Assembly: GCA_905250885.1 (NCBI GenBank)
Contig: CAJNOQ010002483.1
Location: forward strand, 1-24,103
Direction: 5' to 3'
DNA: 24,103 nt
Source: Didymodactylos carnosus
Lineage: Eukaryota; Rotifera; Eurotatoria; Philodinida; Philodinidae
Position numbers and translations under genes: made by a program. Below the pieces are notes generated by a model. That model saw only the letters and a program-made list of their open reading frames with translations, searched no databases and was not told the DNA's origin. Below are positions 1 through 9,160 of this stretch, piece after piece (positions within the stretch are counted from its first letter, which is position 1; each line of letters starts with the position of its first letter).

Positions 1-2
1 AC

Positions 3-676
3 GTTTCAAAATGTATTCCGGTCGGTCGGTCGCTATTCCTCTATTCCGCTGTTCCCCTATTCTTCAATTCCGCTATTCCTCTATTCCCCGACTATTCCTC
101 TCTTATTCCTCTGTCATTCCTCTATTCCGCTCTTCCTCTATTCGATGCGCGACTTCCAGAGACTTGTTTTGTTTGTCTCGAAACTTGCTTTTTTAAACAA
201 TAATTAACCATATTCACAGTCATATTTCTCACAGACTAAAAGGGATCCTTTTCTAAAAAATAGACCAGCATAGTGTACAACTCGTGCACTTTAAACTAGT
301 ATAAAAGATAGAAATGGGTCTATTCTAATTAGTGTAATGTTAGTTCGCGAAGTTGGTGCAATACGAAATAAGTTTACAGTAAGCACTCGCCTCCTTGAAT
401 ATAAAAAAGATGAACATTTGATGAAAATATAAAATTTGTTACTTTCTGATTTTATTCTTTAAACAGAAAAATGTCTGCTCGTATAAAGATGTCTGTTAAA
501 AAACAGAACACATTGGAAGTATATATATGCCGATGTATGTATCAACAATACAATCAAAGAAACCGAACTATACAAAATAAAATAAAATAAAATAAATTAG
601 AATTTAAATTCTATAATAGAGAAATAATTGGGGAATAGAGGAATAGCGACCGACCGACCGGAATATATTTTGAAAC
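3..676. mobile_element. Non-autonomous DNA transposon (MITE-like) with 45-bp terminal inverted repeats
   Basis: The left end (3-47) and right end (632-676) are reverse complements over 45 bp with one mismatch (g13 against t666). Both begin GTTTCAAAAT, carry the GC-rich run CGGTCGGTCGGTCG, and end in CTATTCCTCTATTCC. The roughly 580-bp interior has no transposase-like reading frame. It is AT-rich and includes an (AAAAT)n run at about 574-597. The size and lack of coding capacity fit a MITE or an internally deleted element moved in trans. Only two bases lie to the left of the element, so a target-site duplication cannot be tested and the superfamily cannot be assigned. The inverted repeat is seen directly; the mobile-element reading is inferred. 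Confidence 0.8.
33..145 (+). repeat. Subterminal TATTCC-type degenerate tandem array inside the left end of the element
   Basis: A pyrimidine-rich array of short units of about 10-14 bp based on CTATTCCTCT and CTATTCCGCT. I count seven exact TATTCC copies plus variants such as CATTCC and AATTCC. The first two copies belong to the terminal inverted repeat; the rest occur only at this end. The right end has just the mirror image of the first two. This suggests replication slippage or expansion of a subterminal motif after the element formed. Some DNA transposons use subterminal repeats as transposase-binding sites, but nothing here proves that role. Confidence 0.7.
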
Positions 677-2927
677 ATTCCCTAACGAGTGAAATTTTCA
701 GTAAGTTAATTTTTGTAGAAAAGAACTGACTTTTTTCTAACAAATTACACAGAATTGTTCAAACAGAAACACACATTTTCTCTCATCAAAACGACGTTCA
801 TCTTCAATTCAGGCTGATTATATTGAAAGGTTCAGTACATCCAGTTAATGAAAGCAAAATAGGTTTCTACTGTGGAAATTTCATTTCCACCCTGCTTGTG
901 CCAAAGAAACGTGGAAAGTAGAATCGTAAACTATAGAATCCCAGTTTGCTTAAAATTTTCTTTAAGAAAAAGTATACGAATTTAAAATGTACAACATGGT
1001 TTATAAGTGAATAGATCGTCTGAAGTCCTGTAGTCTACATTTTCAAGTTCATGTTTTTAATGAATTCAATTCCCTGTAATTTAGCCTAAATCAGAAAATC
1101 TGATGTTTTGCTACTGGAACATTGTCTACTGTTGCGTCCTGTTCGTTTTGAATTAGATCTCTTTAGGGTCTGTGATTAAAATTGTGCGCGTTTTCATTGT
1201 TGACACAAAACGCCGTCTATTCGTGCGAAGTGTTTATAGCAATTTTGTTTTCTGCGACTTTTTCTCATATCCGTTAAGTACGCATTTGTTGCTTTCGTCA
1301 ATGCCTGTTTTTATTCCAGAGTTTTTATTGTTACGTTCCCTCTTATTCCTAACGTGGCAGTTTGTTTTTTGTTTGGAGTCGTAATGTCCACACTTACTTA
1401 ATAGTGATTCAGTTTGTAAATGTTATGTCTTGTTGTATTTAGGAAAGTCAACATAAAAATATATGTGATACAGCCGTGAAAGAATTTGGAAATGTTGATA
1501 TTTTAGTTTATATTTTAAAAAAATTTAACAGTAATACTTGATCTCGTTCGCTATGCCATTTCCGATATAAAAAAAGAAAGTTCTATAAACTGACTTTGTG
1601 TGGACACCGCTGCTTCATTTCCGGAAGAGAAAATGCCGAATTCGGGTAAAAAAGTAAGTGGTGTAATACGTTTTTTTCAGTTCATCATCATAATACTTCG
1701 TTTCTCTTCTAGCTTTAAATATGTCATTCAGGAAACAACACAAAAAAAGAATTGATGCTAGTATTTTCTTCCTGTTATCAGTCGAGCGTTCGTTATGTCT
1801 ACCTAATGAAGTTTTAGGTGTTACCCGATGATGAACTGTTGCCATAAGCTATATTAAGGTTTATATAGTAAATGCTGTGTTTTTTAGCGCACTTTATTAC
1901 TTTTTGTCCAGAGCAAAATAGTTTCTCAAATAGAATCTTCTGTTTTTAGTGTTCAAGGTAAATGGGTTATGAATTTGGCTTTTTGTATATTATTTATAAT
2001 TTTAATACGAACTTTTTTATAACTTCATGATCAACTTATTTTTTTGTATCGTCCTTTTATTATAAACATAATTAAGCTAAGCTTTTTTATTAAAAATAAT
2101 ATATTCTTCGTGAAATGCGCTCTAGTGAGATGCCCTTAGTTGTTTTTTCCTTACTCCGATAATGTTTCATCTAGAATGGCTATTATAGACGTTATATTTC
2201 TTCAAAATGATAAGAATTACAAGGTGAAAGAACGGCGATAAAAAAACAAAAACCTTCATGTAATGAACGGGGTTCGATCTCTCGTCGAATTTTAAATGCT
2301 TTTTCCCTTGAAAAAGTCTGTATAAATAAATATACATAAGTCTAATTTGTTATGTTAGTAAATTGAAGTATTTCGCACAGAAATAAGTCATTTTTAACGA
2401 GAAAATTAGCTGTGACTTACCATAATCTGCTAGTATAGCATTTTTTTGAAAACTCATTGGTGACAATCAGTTTTGTAAGAGCTCCATTTTATTCTCGTAA
2501 AAAAGTAGTTATAGCCAGCATGTGCAGAACGTACGGAGAAACTAACTTTCTCCGTCTTCCAAAAGCCGATTTGATCTATTCTAAATAACAATTGTTTAGA
2601 ACACTAAATTCTATGACGTATGTGAAAATCGGCAGAGAAGTTTGAGAGAGAAAAAAAAGAGAAAAAATCAATATAATTTACTACATCCGAATCTTTTTCT
2701 TAAACTGTTAAAATGCTAACAGTTCGCAATCAAGCTGTTAGGGCTGAAAATCGTTCGACTATTCGTTCTCTTCAATATCTGCTTATCTATCGGGAAGATT
2801 TTAGAGAGAAAAGAACAAAATTTGAATATGAAGAAAATACTTTGACCACCAGTACAGTTTCCAGAAAACAGATCGCTTCAATCACAAGTTTTTTTCAGAC
2901 GGTACCCAGTCAAAAAAAAGGTCAGAA
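677..2927. other. Non-coding stretch, no supported gene
   Basis: AT-rich sequence with frequent stops in all frames. The longest open stretches (for example 1172-1384 plus and 1615-1845 minus) have no recognisable domain and are biased toward Phe/Leu/Ser or Lys. A perfect small hairpin occurs at 2533-2555: ACGGAGAAA, a 5-nt loop, then TTTCTCCGT. A short ATG context followed by a consensus 5' splice site lies at 1633-1659 and is treated among the findings. No RNA gene was recognised. Confidence 0.5.
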
Positions 2928-3240
2928 GGAGTACTCCACGAAGGTGTACTCCGTTTTCGGAGTACTCCATGAAGGTGTACTCCGTTTTCGGAGCACTCCT
3001 TTTGAGAAAGCCACTAAGATCACTCTAGAGTACTCTTTTATTGGACTAGTCCCGAATATTCCTCAAAAAAAGAGCGCGAGTACTCCTTTTCATAAAGTGC
3101 AGCCGAGACACTGCAGAGCACTTCAAAAAAAGCGTACTCCTTTTGAGAACATACACTTCGAGTACTCCGGAGTGCTTCTTAAAAAAGGGTTATCGAGATT
3201 ACTCCTTTCTTTTTCTTCCAAAAAGTGCTCCACCACACTC
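2928..3240. repeat. GTACTCC repeat cluster with a 31-bp tandem duplication
   Basis: GTACTCC occurs seven times exactly between 2931 and 3168, with near copies (GCACTCC, ATTACTCC, GTGCTCC) around them. Units 2928-2958 and 2959-2989 are a 31-bp tandem repeat with one difference; each starts with the perfect palindrome GGAGTACTCC and carries a second GTACTCC. Later copies are followed by CTTTTGAGAA or CTTTTCATAA. Two copies are preceded by a TCAAAAAAAG run, giving a longer spaced unit at about 3061-3095 and 3121-3150. A near-perfect 16-bp palindrome lies at about 3161-3176. An open frame runs through the cluster (2713-3270), but the 31-bp unit is not a multiple of three, so the two copies would encode unrelated peptides. 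That argues against coding. This is probably a decayed satellite or repetitive transposon part. Confidence 0.75.
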
Positions 3241-3530
3241 CTCCTCTTGATATTTTTGTTGACTGGGTAATATTCTAGAGTATCCTTCAAAATGAGACTT
3301 CCCTGATTTATCTGATACTTTAGCCAAGAGTAATCTGTGACTTATTTTGGTCGTTGAAATAGCCTCGGTACATAATGTTTAAACGATATCTGTCTGCCAA
3401 GAAAGGATTTAATATATAGTAGTATTCTATTATAAAATTATGGCTGAAGGAAAATACTTTCAGATCTTGGTAAAGACAGTCTGAAAGAACATTTTGTATA
3501 TTTAGAAAAGCTAGAAGTAGTTCGAAACTC

Positions 3531-4532
3531 ATGACACGGCCAGTTACATTGTTTACAGGTCAATGGGCTGATTTAAGTCTGAAAGTCTTAGCGAAGAAAG
3601 CAAAACAATTTAGTTATGACGGTTTGGAACTAGCATGTTTTGGTGAACATTTCAATGTCTCTAAAGCAGCTACTGATCAACGTTACTGTGATGAACGTCG
3701 ATCAGTATTGAATGAATATGGTTTAAATACTTGGGCAATCTCAATTCATCTGATTAGCCAAGCTGTATGTGATATTATTGATGAAAGACGTCATAAACAA
3801 ATATTGCCGACGCATGTGTGGGGCAATGGAAAAGACGTTCATAAACGTGCTGCGGAAGAAGTGATGAAATCAGCACATGCAGCGAAAAATATGGGAATCA
3901 ATGTTGTTAATGGATTTACAGGTTCAAAAATTTGGCATCTGTTATACAGTTTTCCACCTGTTCATAATGACCAGATTCAAGAAGGATATGATGATTTTGC
4001 TGAAAAATGGAATCCAATATTAGATGAATTTAAAAAATGTAATGTCAAATATGCGCTGGAGGTACATCCAACTGAAATCGCTTTCGACATAGTAAGTGCT
4101 CAACGTGCACTTGAAAGTTTAAAGTATCGTCCAGAATTTGGCTTTAATTATGATCCAAGTCATCTCGGCTATCAGGGTGTTGACTATGTTGGATTTATTA
4201 GAAAATTTTACGATCGAATTTATCATGTACATATGAAAGATGTTTATTGGTCTTGGGATCAACCATGTGAAGCAGGGGTGTTTGGAGGTTATACTAAATT
4301 TGGAGATACACGACGATTTTGGGAATTTCGTTCACTTGGACGTGGTTCAATTAATTTTGAAAAAATAATTCGAGCATTAAACAGTATTAATTATTCGGGT
4401 CCATTATCTGTTGAATGGGAAGATGTAGGTATGGAAAGAGAATATGGTGCAAAAGAAGCGGCCCAATTTGTTAGAAAATTAAATTTTAAACCGAGTGAAA
4501 TTGCGTTTGATGCTGCATTTGAGAAACAGTAA
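3531..4532 (+). CDS. Sugar phosphate isomerase/epimerase, xylose-isomerase-like TIM barrel, bacterial type
   Basis: An intronless 333-residue protein of the AP-endonuclease-2/xylose-isomerase-like TIM-barrel superfamily, full length for the bacterial family (about 330-350 residues). The fold is an (alpha/beta)8 barrel, and relatives isomerise or epimerise sugars, inositols or sugar phosphates with a bound divalent metal. Probable metal and catalytic residues are E177 (in ALEVHPTE), D208 and H211 (in NYDPSHLGYQG), H234 (in YHVHMKD) and E295 (in SVEWEDVG). The N-terminus TLFTGQWADL and the C-terminus SEIAFDAAFE match bacterial members I know. The ATG at 3531 is the natural start because it gives the conserved N-terminus. 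The coding sequence looks less AT-rich than its flanks. There is no signal peptide or membrane segment, so it is probably cytosolic. The substrate cannot be named. Spliced animal genes on the same contig argue against bacterial contamination and for an acquired gene. Confidence 0.93.
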   Translation: MTRPVTLFTGQWADLSLKVLAKKAKQFSYDGLELACFGEHFNVSKAATDQRYCDERRSVLNEYGLNTWAISIHLISQAVCDIIDERRHKQILPTHVWGNGKDVHKRAAEEVMKSAHAAKNMGINVVNGFTGSKIWHLLYSFPPVHNDQIQEGYDDFAEKWNPILDEFKKCNVKYALEVHPTEIAFDIVSAQRALESLKYRPEFGFNYDPSHLGYQGVDYVGFIRKFYDRIYHVHMKDVYWSWDQPCEAGVFGGYTKFGDTRRFWEFRSLGRGSINFEKIIRALNSINYSGPLSVEWEDVGMEREYGAKEAAQFVRKLNFKPSEIAFDAAFEKQ

Positions 4533-4900
4533 ATGCAAATTTTCTATATTATTTTCACGTTTTGTATTACTGTTTTCATCACAATTTATAAGTGATAAAA
4601 TTCTTGTGTATATCGTAATGAACAATATATGATTTCAAAAAATGTGTTCTAGAATGATAGATAAATTTTATTTTTGACTATATAACTAAACATTAGAATG
4701 AAACCCTAAATTTCAGAACAAAATACTAAGTTTCCCTAACGTAGATGATTTTTTGTATTTCGACGTAAAACAAGTCCGAATTTACCAATTTTTATTAGAA
4801 AATAATTGTGCTCCTAACTGGAAATTCTATTTTTAAAAAATAGTGTACTTTTTGTTCATTTTTTTTTTGTCTCGATTCTTTATCGTCGTATAAATACGCA

Positions 4901-4906
4901 AATAAA
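4901..4906 (+). terminator. Candidate polyadenylation signal AATAAA
   Basis: A canonical AATAAA hexamer lies about 370 nt downstream of the isomerase stop codon on the same strand and is followed by T-rich sequence. Such hexamers are common by chance in AT-rich DNA, so this is only a candidate 3' end. Confidence 0.25.
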
Positions 4907-7504
4907 GCTGACTTTTTGCAAAATTGATTAAAGTCATATTTGGTGTAGTTCATTTTTACATATTTTTTTTATTGTTTCAATATAACCAACCTTGAAATTT
5001 TCTTTTGTTTTTTATTTCAAAAACAACGATTCGACGAATGTCGTCTTCTTGCTATAAAGGGAGAAAAAAGAAACATTTTCGAAAAAGGAATTGAATAAGA
5101 GAAAGCATATAGATATAGTCTACGTGTATGTGTGTGCGAGAAAAAGAATCAAAAAAAAGTTTTGTACATAAATCACTTGTCCATAGTGATATATATATAT
5201 ATGCAACATGGTTCTCCTTATCAAGATTTTATAAAAAATCTTAAAGAAAGAAATAAAATACATGTTTTGTTGTTAGCATATACATATTCTGTTTTTTATT
5301 GCACTTATTTTATGTATAGAAATATATAACTTTGAAATACATAGTAGTCGTCGTTGTAGTACATTACAGAAGAGGAAGAACATAACACAAATTAAAGAAA
5401 CAAAAAACTCCCTCATCATATCGTCTTTGAAACGAAAAAATCCGTATAATGTACAAAAATAAGATAGAAAAACCGTAGGACCCTTACATAAGAGAGGCGT
5501 GAGACATAAGAAAAAAAATTTTTTTTCATCTCTTTTCATGTTAAATATGTACGATAAAAAAAAGATCATTCTTGTACGTGATATCATATTAAACGATTAT
5601 GCATCATGATTTCCCGTATAATTGACTAATTGCTTTTAGAAAACGAATGAAACAAAGTGATCATTATATATATATATATATATATATATATTCTAATGAT
5701 TAGGGTATGTGTCAATCAAATTATGTGTTTAACAATGAGAAAACATTTAATGAATGAGTTAGACAATTAGGGGGAGAGAATGAAAACTAGTTAACAGAAA
5801 ACTAAATTTACATACTTCAGTAGATCCTTCTAATCAACTTTCACGACATAAATCGAATAATGAAAATGATATATGAGATTCGATCTTACATTACGAAAAA
5901 TCAAACGATAAAATTGACCAATAAATCCTTTTTTTATTATACACTATGTTAATATTTGAGATTTCTTTTTCAATTAAAACACTTTTCAAAACTATTTCAG
6001 ACTTTGTTTGTTTGAGTCTTTCGACCAAAAAAACTTGTCTTCGTAACTACTTTATTTTTAACACCTGAGCTATTGATTGTTAGTTTTGTTTTCTATATAA
6101 TTTTTCCACTTTAATACTTTTCTAGAAAAAAAGAATGATTTTTTATCTGATTTAGTGTTTAGAAGAGTTAAGCGATATTTCTATATTCTATAAACGAGCA
6201 GAAAGTATACTTCTGATTTATTTCATCTCAAATATCTTTGAACAATAAGGAGTTTGGGAAGGATTTAAATTTAAAATATTTTCATAGTAATTACCGTCTA
6301 GCTTTATTCTATAAAACGAATATTTGAAATATCATAGGAAGTTCAAAGTTCTATTGGTTGCTTAAATCAATTACATTTTCTTTCAAATTAGATACTGTTT
6401 GTGTATGAAGGTGTCAAGTTCGGAAATCATTATTTCTTTTCCATTATTTTTCATTACTATAGATTGTACATTGTTCTACATATGAACAAAGTACAGAATA
6501 AAAAACGATAAAAATTGAAATGATGGCAACAACTTTTCATAGTGATGAATAGAACAATGAATGTTGATTGTACGCATGATTATCAAACATGCATTAGAAC
6601 ATTGTTTTAAATCGACATTTTATTATTTATTACTTTTTCTTTTCATTCTCTCGTGTGTTATCACCAAAATATGTCATGATTTAGACTACGTACAAATTTT
6701 TATTTTTATTTTTTTGCAAGAGAAAAGAAGAGAAAATGTTTGGATTTTTTGCTTAAAGATAATGAAATACGATAAAAAACATAATAAGACAAAAAAAAAA
6801 GGAGTTTTTTAAGAACACAGTTTTTGTACGTATAAAAAAAACATTTTTTGAAACAATACAATAAATATAAGAAAAAAAATGTGTTCGAATGAAAATAATG
6901 AAGTGGCAAAACATGTACATGTTTTACTGCTCTATAGGTGCTTTCTTCTCTTCTGTACAATGTAATCATAATCATTATACAATTGCTTAATATAGAAGAA
7001 ACAAAACAGCTTTTACACGTGCAAGACTGATGAAAAACTGTAAGTTTTAGTATATGTTAGTTTTAATCAGTTGTCTATAATTTATTATAACAATTACGCT
7101 GTAGTAGTCATCTAATCTCACAATCTTTTCGGTAGTAACTTGAAATTTGCGATTGTTAATTAATAAAATGGCATTGTACTAACCATAGAATTATGAGAAT
7201 ATTAAATTTTTCTGATAATAAGGTTTTCTTTTACATTTGTATGAAATGTACAAACTGGCTATCTAGTCTCATGCATAAGCATAATGATATCAATTTTTCT
7301 TAGTATGACCAACAGGTGCTTGAAAAGAAATTTTTTAAAATAACTCTTATTTTTTTTAAAAGTCAGCAGTATACAACATTTACCATTGTTTAATGTGTAT
7401 AGTGTTCTTTTTCTTTCTTAATTATAAATCATCAAAGAATCTTCGTTTCAGATTGTCTAACACTATAGATTTTTTGGGGATCAAAAAGAGAATAGAATTA
7501 GATG
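4907..7504. other. AT-rich non-coding stretch, no supported gene
   Basis: Dominated by A- and T-runs, with stops in every frame. Open frames up to about 100 codons exist (for example 5273-5587 minus), but they are Phe/Leu/Lys-rich with no motif and reflect base composition. A perfect A8T8 palindrome occurs at 5510-5527 and a dinucleotide array at 5665-5690. Nothing resembling a splice-linked set of coding exons was found. Confidence 0.5.
5665..5690. repeat. (TA)13 microsatellite
   Basis: Thirteen uninterrupted TA dinucleotides. Likely length-variable; no functional inference. Confidence 0.95.
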
Positions 7505-7510
7505 CCTACT

Positions 7511-7538
7511 GACCTTCGGGAAGGTTGGAAAACCGACC
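7511..7538 (+). other. Two overlapping, mutually exclusive short hairpins in a GC-rich island
   Basis: Within very AT-rich sequence, 7505-7550 is locally GC-rich. Bases 7511-7516 (GACCTT) can pair with 7521-7526 (AAGGTT) around the loop CGGG. Bases 7523-7528 (GGTTGG) can pair with 7533-7538 (CCGACC) around AAAA. G-U pairs are included in both. The two stems share 7523-7526, so only one can form at a time. No known ribozyme, tRNA or small RNA consensus was recognised. Pairing is seen in the sequence; any RNA function is speculative. Confidence 0.3.
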
Positions 7539-7586
7539 GGGTGAAACGTTTCTTAACCGTATGATCCGCTTATGTAAACAGTACTG

Positions 7587-7655
7587 CTCAATTATTAGTT
7601 TCCCTAGTTTATGTATATATTTAAACATAAACTAGAGAGTCTAAAGGTAATAGAG
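7587..7655 (+). other. Imperfect hairpin of about 69 nt with a perfect 11-bp inner stem
   Basis: CTAGTTTATGT (7604-7614) is the exact reverse complement of ACATAAACTAG (7625-7635), separated by a 10-nt loop. The complementarity continues outward imperfectly to 7587 and 7655, for example CTC..ATTA against TAAT.GAG. The size is that of a microRNA precursor, but AT-rich DNA yields such hairpins by chance. There is no conserved seed that I recognise. A small DNA palindrome is an equally good explanation. Confidence 0.25.
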
Positions 7656-7784
7656 AAAAAAAAAATACTAAATGGGTGTTCAATGTATATAGAAGTATAG
7701 ACTGATAAGTAGCATGTGACTACTTAGTGAGTCACTGTACACTGTTCATATTGAATATATTGCATACATGAAATGTCACGTGAA

Positions 7785-8010
7785 AATTAATTATCGTGTA
7801 TTAAAACCGGTAGAGCCCTTAAAAATATGCTCAGATTTAGAGTTTGTATCGTACGCTAATTAAAAGATATATCGAAAAACTAATTTCAAGTGTGTCATCT
7901 ATAGCTCTTAGACTTTCTATTGGTCTTGGCTCTAATCTCTACGATTAGGAATAACTGAGAACAAGTAGCTGACTCGAGAAACAAAAGCGTACGGAAAGAA
8001 GTGGAATTTT
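7785..8010 (+). repeat. Left copy of a diverged direct repeat of about 225 bp
   Basis: This segment aligns by eye, in the same orientation, with 8939-9160. Shared blocks in order are AATTAATTATC, AAAAATAT.CTCA, CTAATTA, TAA.TTCA followed by TGTGT.ATCTA, then ATAACTGAGAA, and finally GGAAAGAA with a closing GAATTTT. Small indels separate the blocks. The pair brackets the large palindrome at 8195-8853. The ends do not show TG..CA termini, so these are not obviously LTRs. Edges are approximate. Confidence 0.65.
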
Positions 8011-8095
8011 TTATAGCGAAACAGACTAGCGAGCTAACTGCCTGGCAGGAAGATTGAAAAGTCGACTGCCTACCATTTGTTCGACGGGTATTTCG

Positions 8096-8193
8096 AGCAC
8101 TCGAAAATACGCTTTCGATCGGCACTCGCCGAGGGCTCGATCTCTCGAAAAATGAGACTTCGGACCCTCGACATAAGCGTTCGAGAGGTTATC
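8096..8193 (+). repeat. Extra partial copy of the palindrome arm
   Basis: Bases 8136-8193 closely match 8370-8427 in the left arm and the reverse complement of 8633-8690 in the right arm. The shared core includes TCTCGAAAAATGAGACTTCG or TCCTCGAAAAATGAGACTTCG and ends GTTCGAG.GGTTATC. The block starting ACTCGAAAAT near 8099 also resembles the arm sequence. It ends just before the palindrome begins at about 8195, so an arm fragment has been duplicated head-to-tail outside the hairpin. Confidence 0.75.
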
Positions 8194-8194
8194 T

Positions 8195-8853
8195 ATAATG
8201 TACATGAAACATTTAGCTGATATTCGCTGCTAAAGGAGAAAAACCAATGTTTTTGGCTGAATTATTTCATTTGTAATAAGCATAGCATTTTTCTACTGAG
8301 AACCCATGCAGACGAGAAAAGTCGTTCAAGGGGTGCGGTGAGTACTCAAAAATGGGTCCTCGACGAGAACTCGATTCCTCGAAAAATGAGACTTCGAACC
8401 CTCGATATAAGTGTTCGAGGGGTTATCGATTTCGAGCCCTCGGTTTCACATAGGTAGCGAGGCCTCGAGAAAAATTCCGAGCCGTCGAACAGAGATGTTC
8501 GGGATCCAAGCAGACGAAAAGACTTCCTAGTTCTCATCGTCTGAAGGCTCGGAAGTCCCGAGTATCTCTGTTCGACGGTTCAGAATTTTTCTTGAGGTTT
8601 CACTACCTATGTGAAATCGAGGGCTTGAAATCGATAACCCCTCGAACACTTATATCGAGGGTTCGAAGTCTCATTTTTCGAGGGTTCGAGTCCTCGTCGA
8701 GGACTCATTTTCGAGTGTCGTTTGCATGGATTCTCAGTAGAAAAATGCTGTGCTTATTACAAATGAAATAGTTCAGCCAAAAAAAATTGGTTTTTCTCCT
8801 TTAGCAGCGAATTTGAATTTTATTCAGCTAAATGTTTCACGGACATTGTTATA
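8195..8853. repeat. Long inverted repeat (foldback/palindrome), arms of about 310-316 bp
   Basis: The left arm runs about 8195-8510 and the right arm about 8544-8853, centred near 8527. The apex is a small hairpin, CAGACGA (8511-8517) with TCGTCTG (8537-8543). Matching blocks from outside inward are GTTTCA and its complement, TCGCTGCTAAAGGAGAAAAA, GAAATAATT/GAAATAGTT-type sequence, CATTTTTCTACTGAGAA, CCTCGACGAG, TCGAAAAATGAGACTTCGAA, CCTCGATATAAGTGTTCGAG and GTCGAACAGAGAT. The left arm carries an extra block of about 25 nt near 8310-8345. A TCGA/CTCGA motif recurs many times. Non-coding: stops interrupt every frame. It could be a foldback transposon, a MITE dimer or a hairpin-RNA locus. The pairing is seen directly; origin and function are not established. 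Confidence 0.88.
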
Positions 8854-8938
8854 TCAGCTGATTTATTAGTCTATTATATTATAGCTATATTTATAGTCTA
8901 TTATTCTGCTGTAGCTTTCATTGTATCAAGCAGTATAT

Positions 8939-9160
8939 AATTAATTATCTCATAGCAGAAACGATACAGTTGTCTCAAAAATATACTCATTTTGTGACAC
9001 TAATTACAACTAAAGCAAATATCCAAAACCTAACTTCAGATGTGTTATCTACTTTCGAATCATCTTTTTCCCAAATGTGTAAAATGATCAGAGATAACTG
9101 AGAATGAGTGGCTGGTTCGAACAAGAAAATACAGTGTGGAAAGAAAGAAAGAAGAATTTT
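8939..9160 (+). repeat. Right copy of the diverged direct repeat
   Basis: Partner of 7785-8010 in the same orientation, offset by about 1,150 bp. The block order is conserved and several short indels separate the copies. It suggests that a duplicated segment flanks the palindrome, either because the palindrome arose inside one copy of a tandem duplication or because both belong to one larger repetitive element. Open frames crossing the two copies on the minus strand encode weakly similar peptides. That follows from the DNA similarity and is not evidence for a protein. Confidence 0.65.

Noticed and set aside
1615-1845. 76-codon minus-strand open frame starting MATVHHRVTPK
   Set aside because: The first 30 residues look balanced, but the rest degenerates into Phe/Tyr/Lys-rich sequence. 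No motif, partner exon or regulatory context supports it.
2258-2290. tRNA T-arm-like sequence (GGGGTTCGATCTCTCG), possible tRNA or SINE B box
   Set aside because: No D-arm/A-box, anticodon arm or acceptor pairing can be built upstream.
2713-3270. 185-codon open frame on the plus strand
   Set aside because: It runs through the GTACTCC repeat cluster. The 31-bp tandem units fall in different frames, so the peptide is not itself repetitive as a true protein repeat would be. No domain is visible.
8745-8770. Sequence GCTTATTACAA, recalling the bdelloid spliced leader
   Set aside because: The match stops after 11 bases, with no splice donor or snRNA-like downstream part, and it lies inside the palindrome arm.
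9100-9125. GGTTCGAAC, resembling a polymerase III B box
   Set aside because: It lies inside the direct repeat with no A box, no tRNA fold and no clear terminator.
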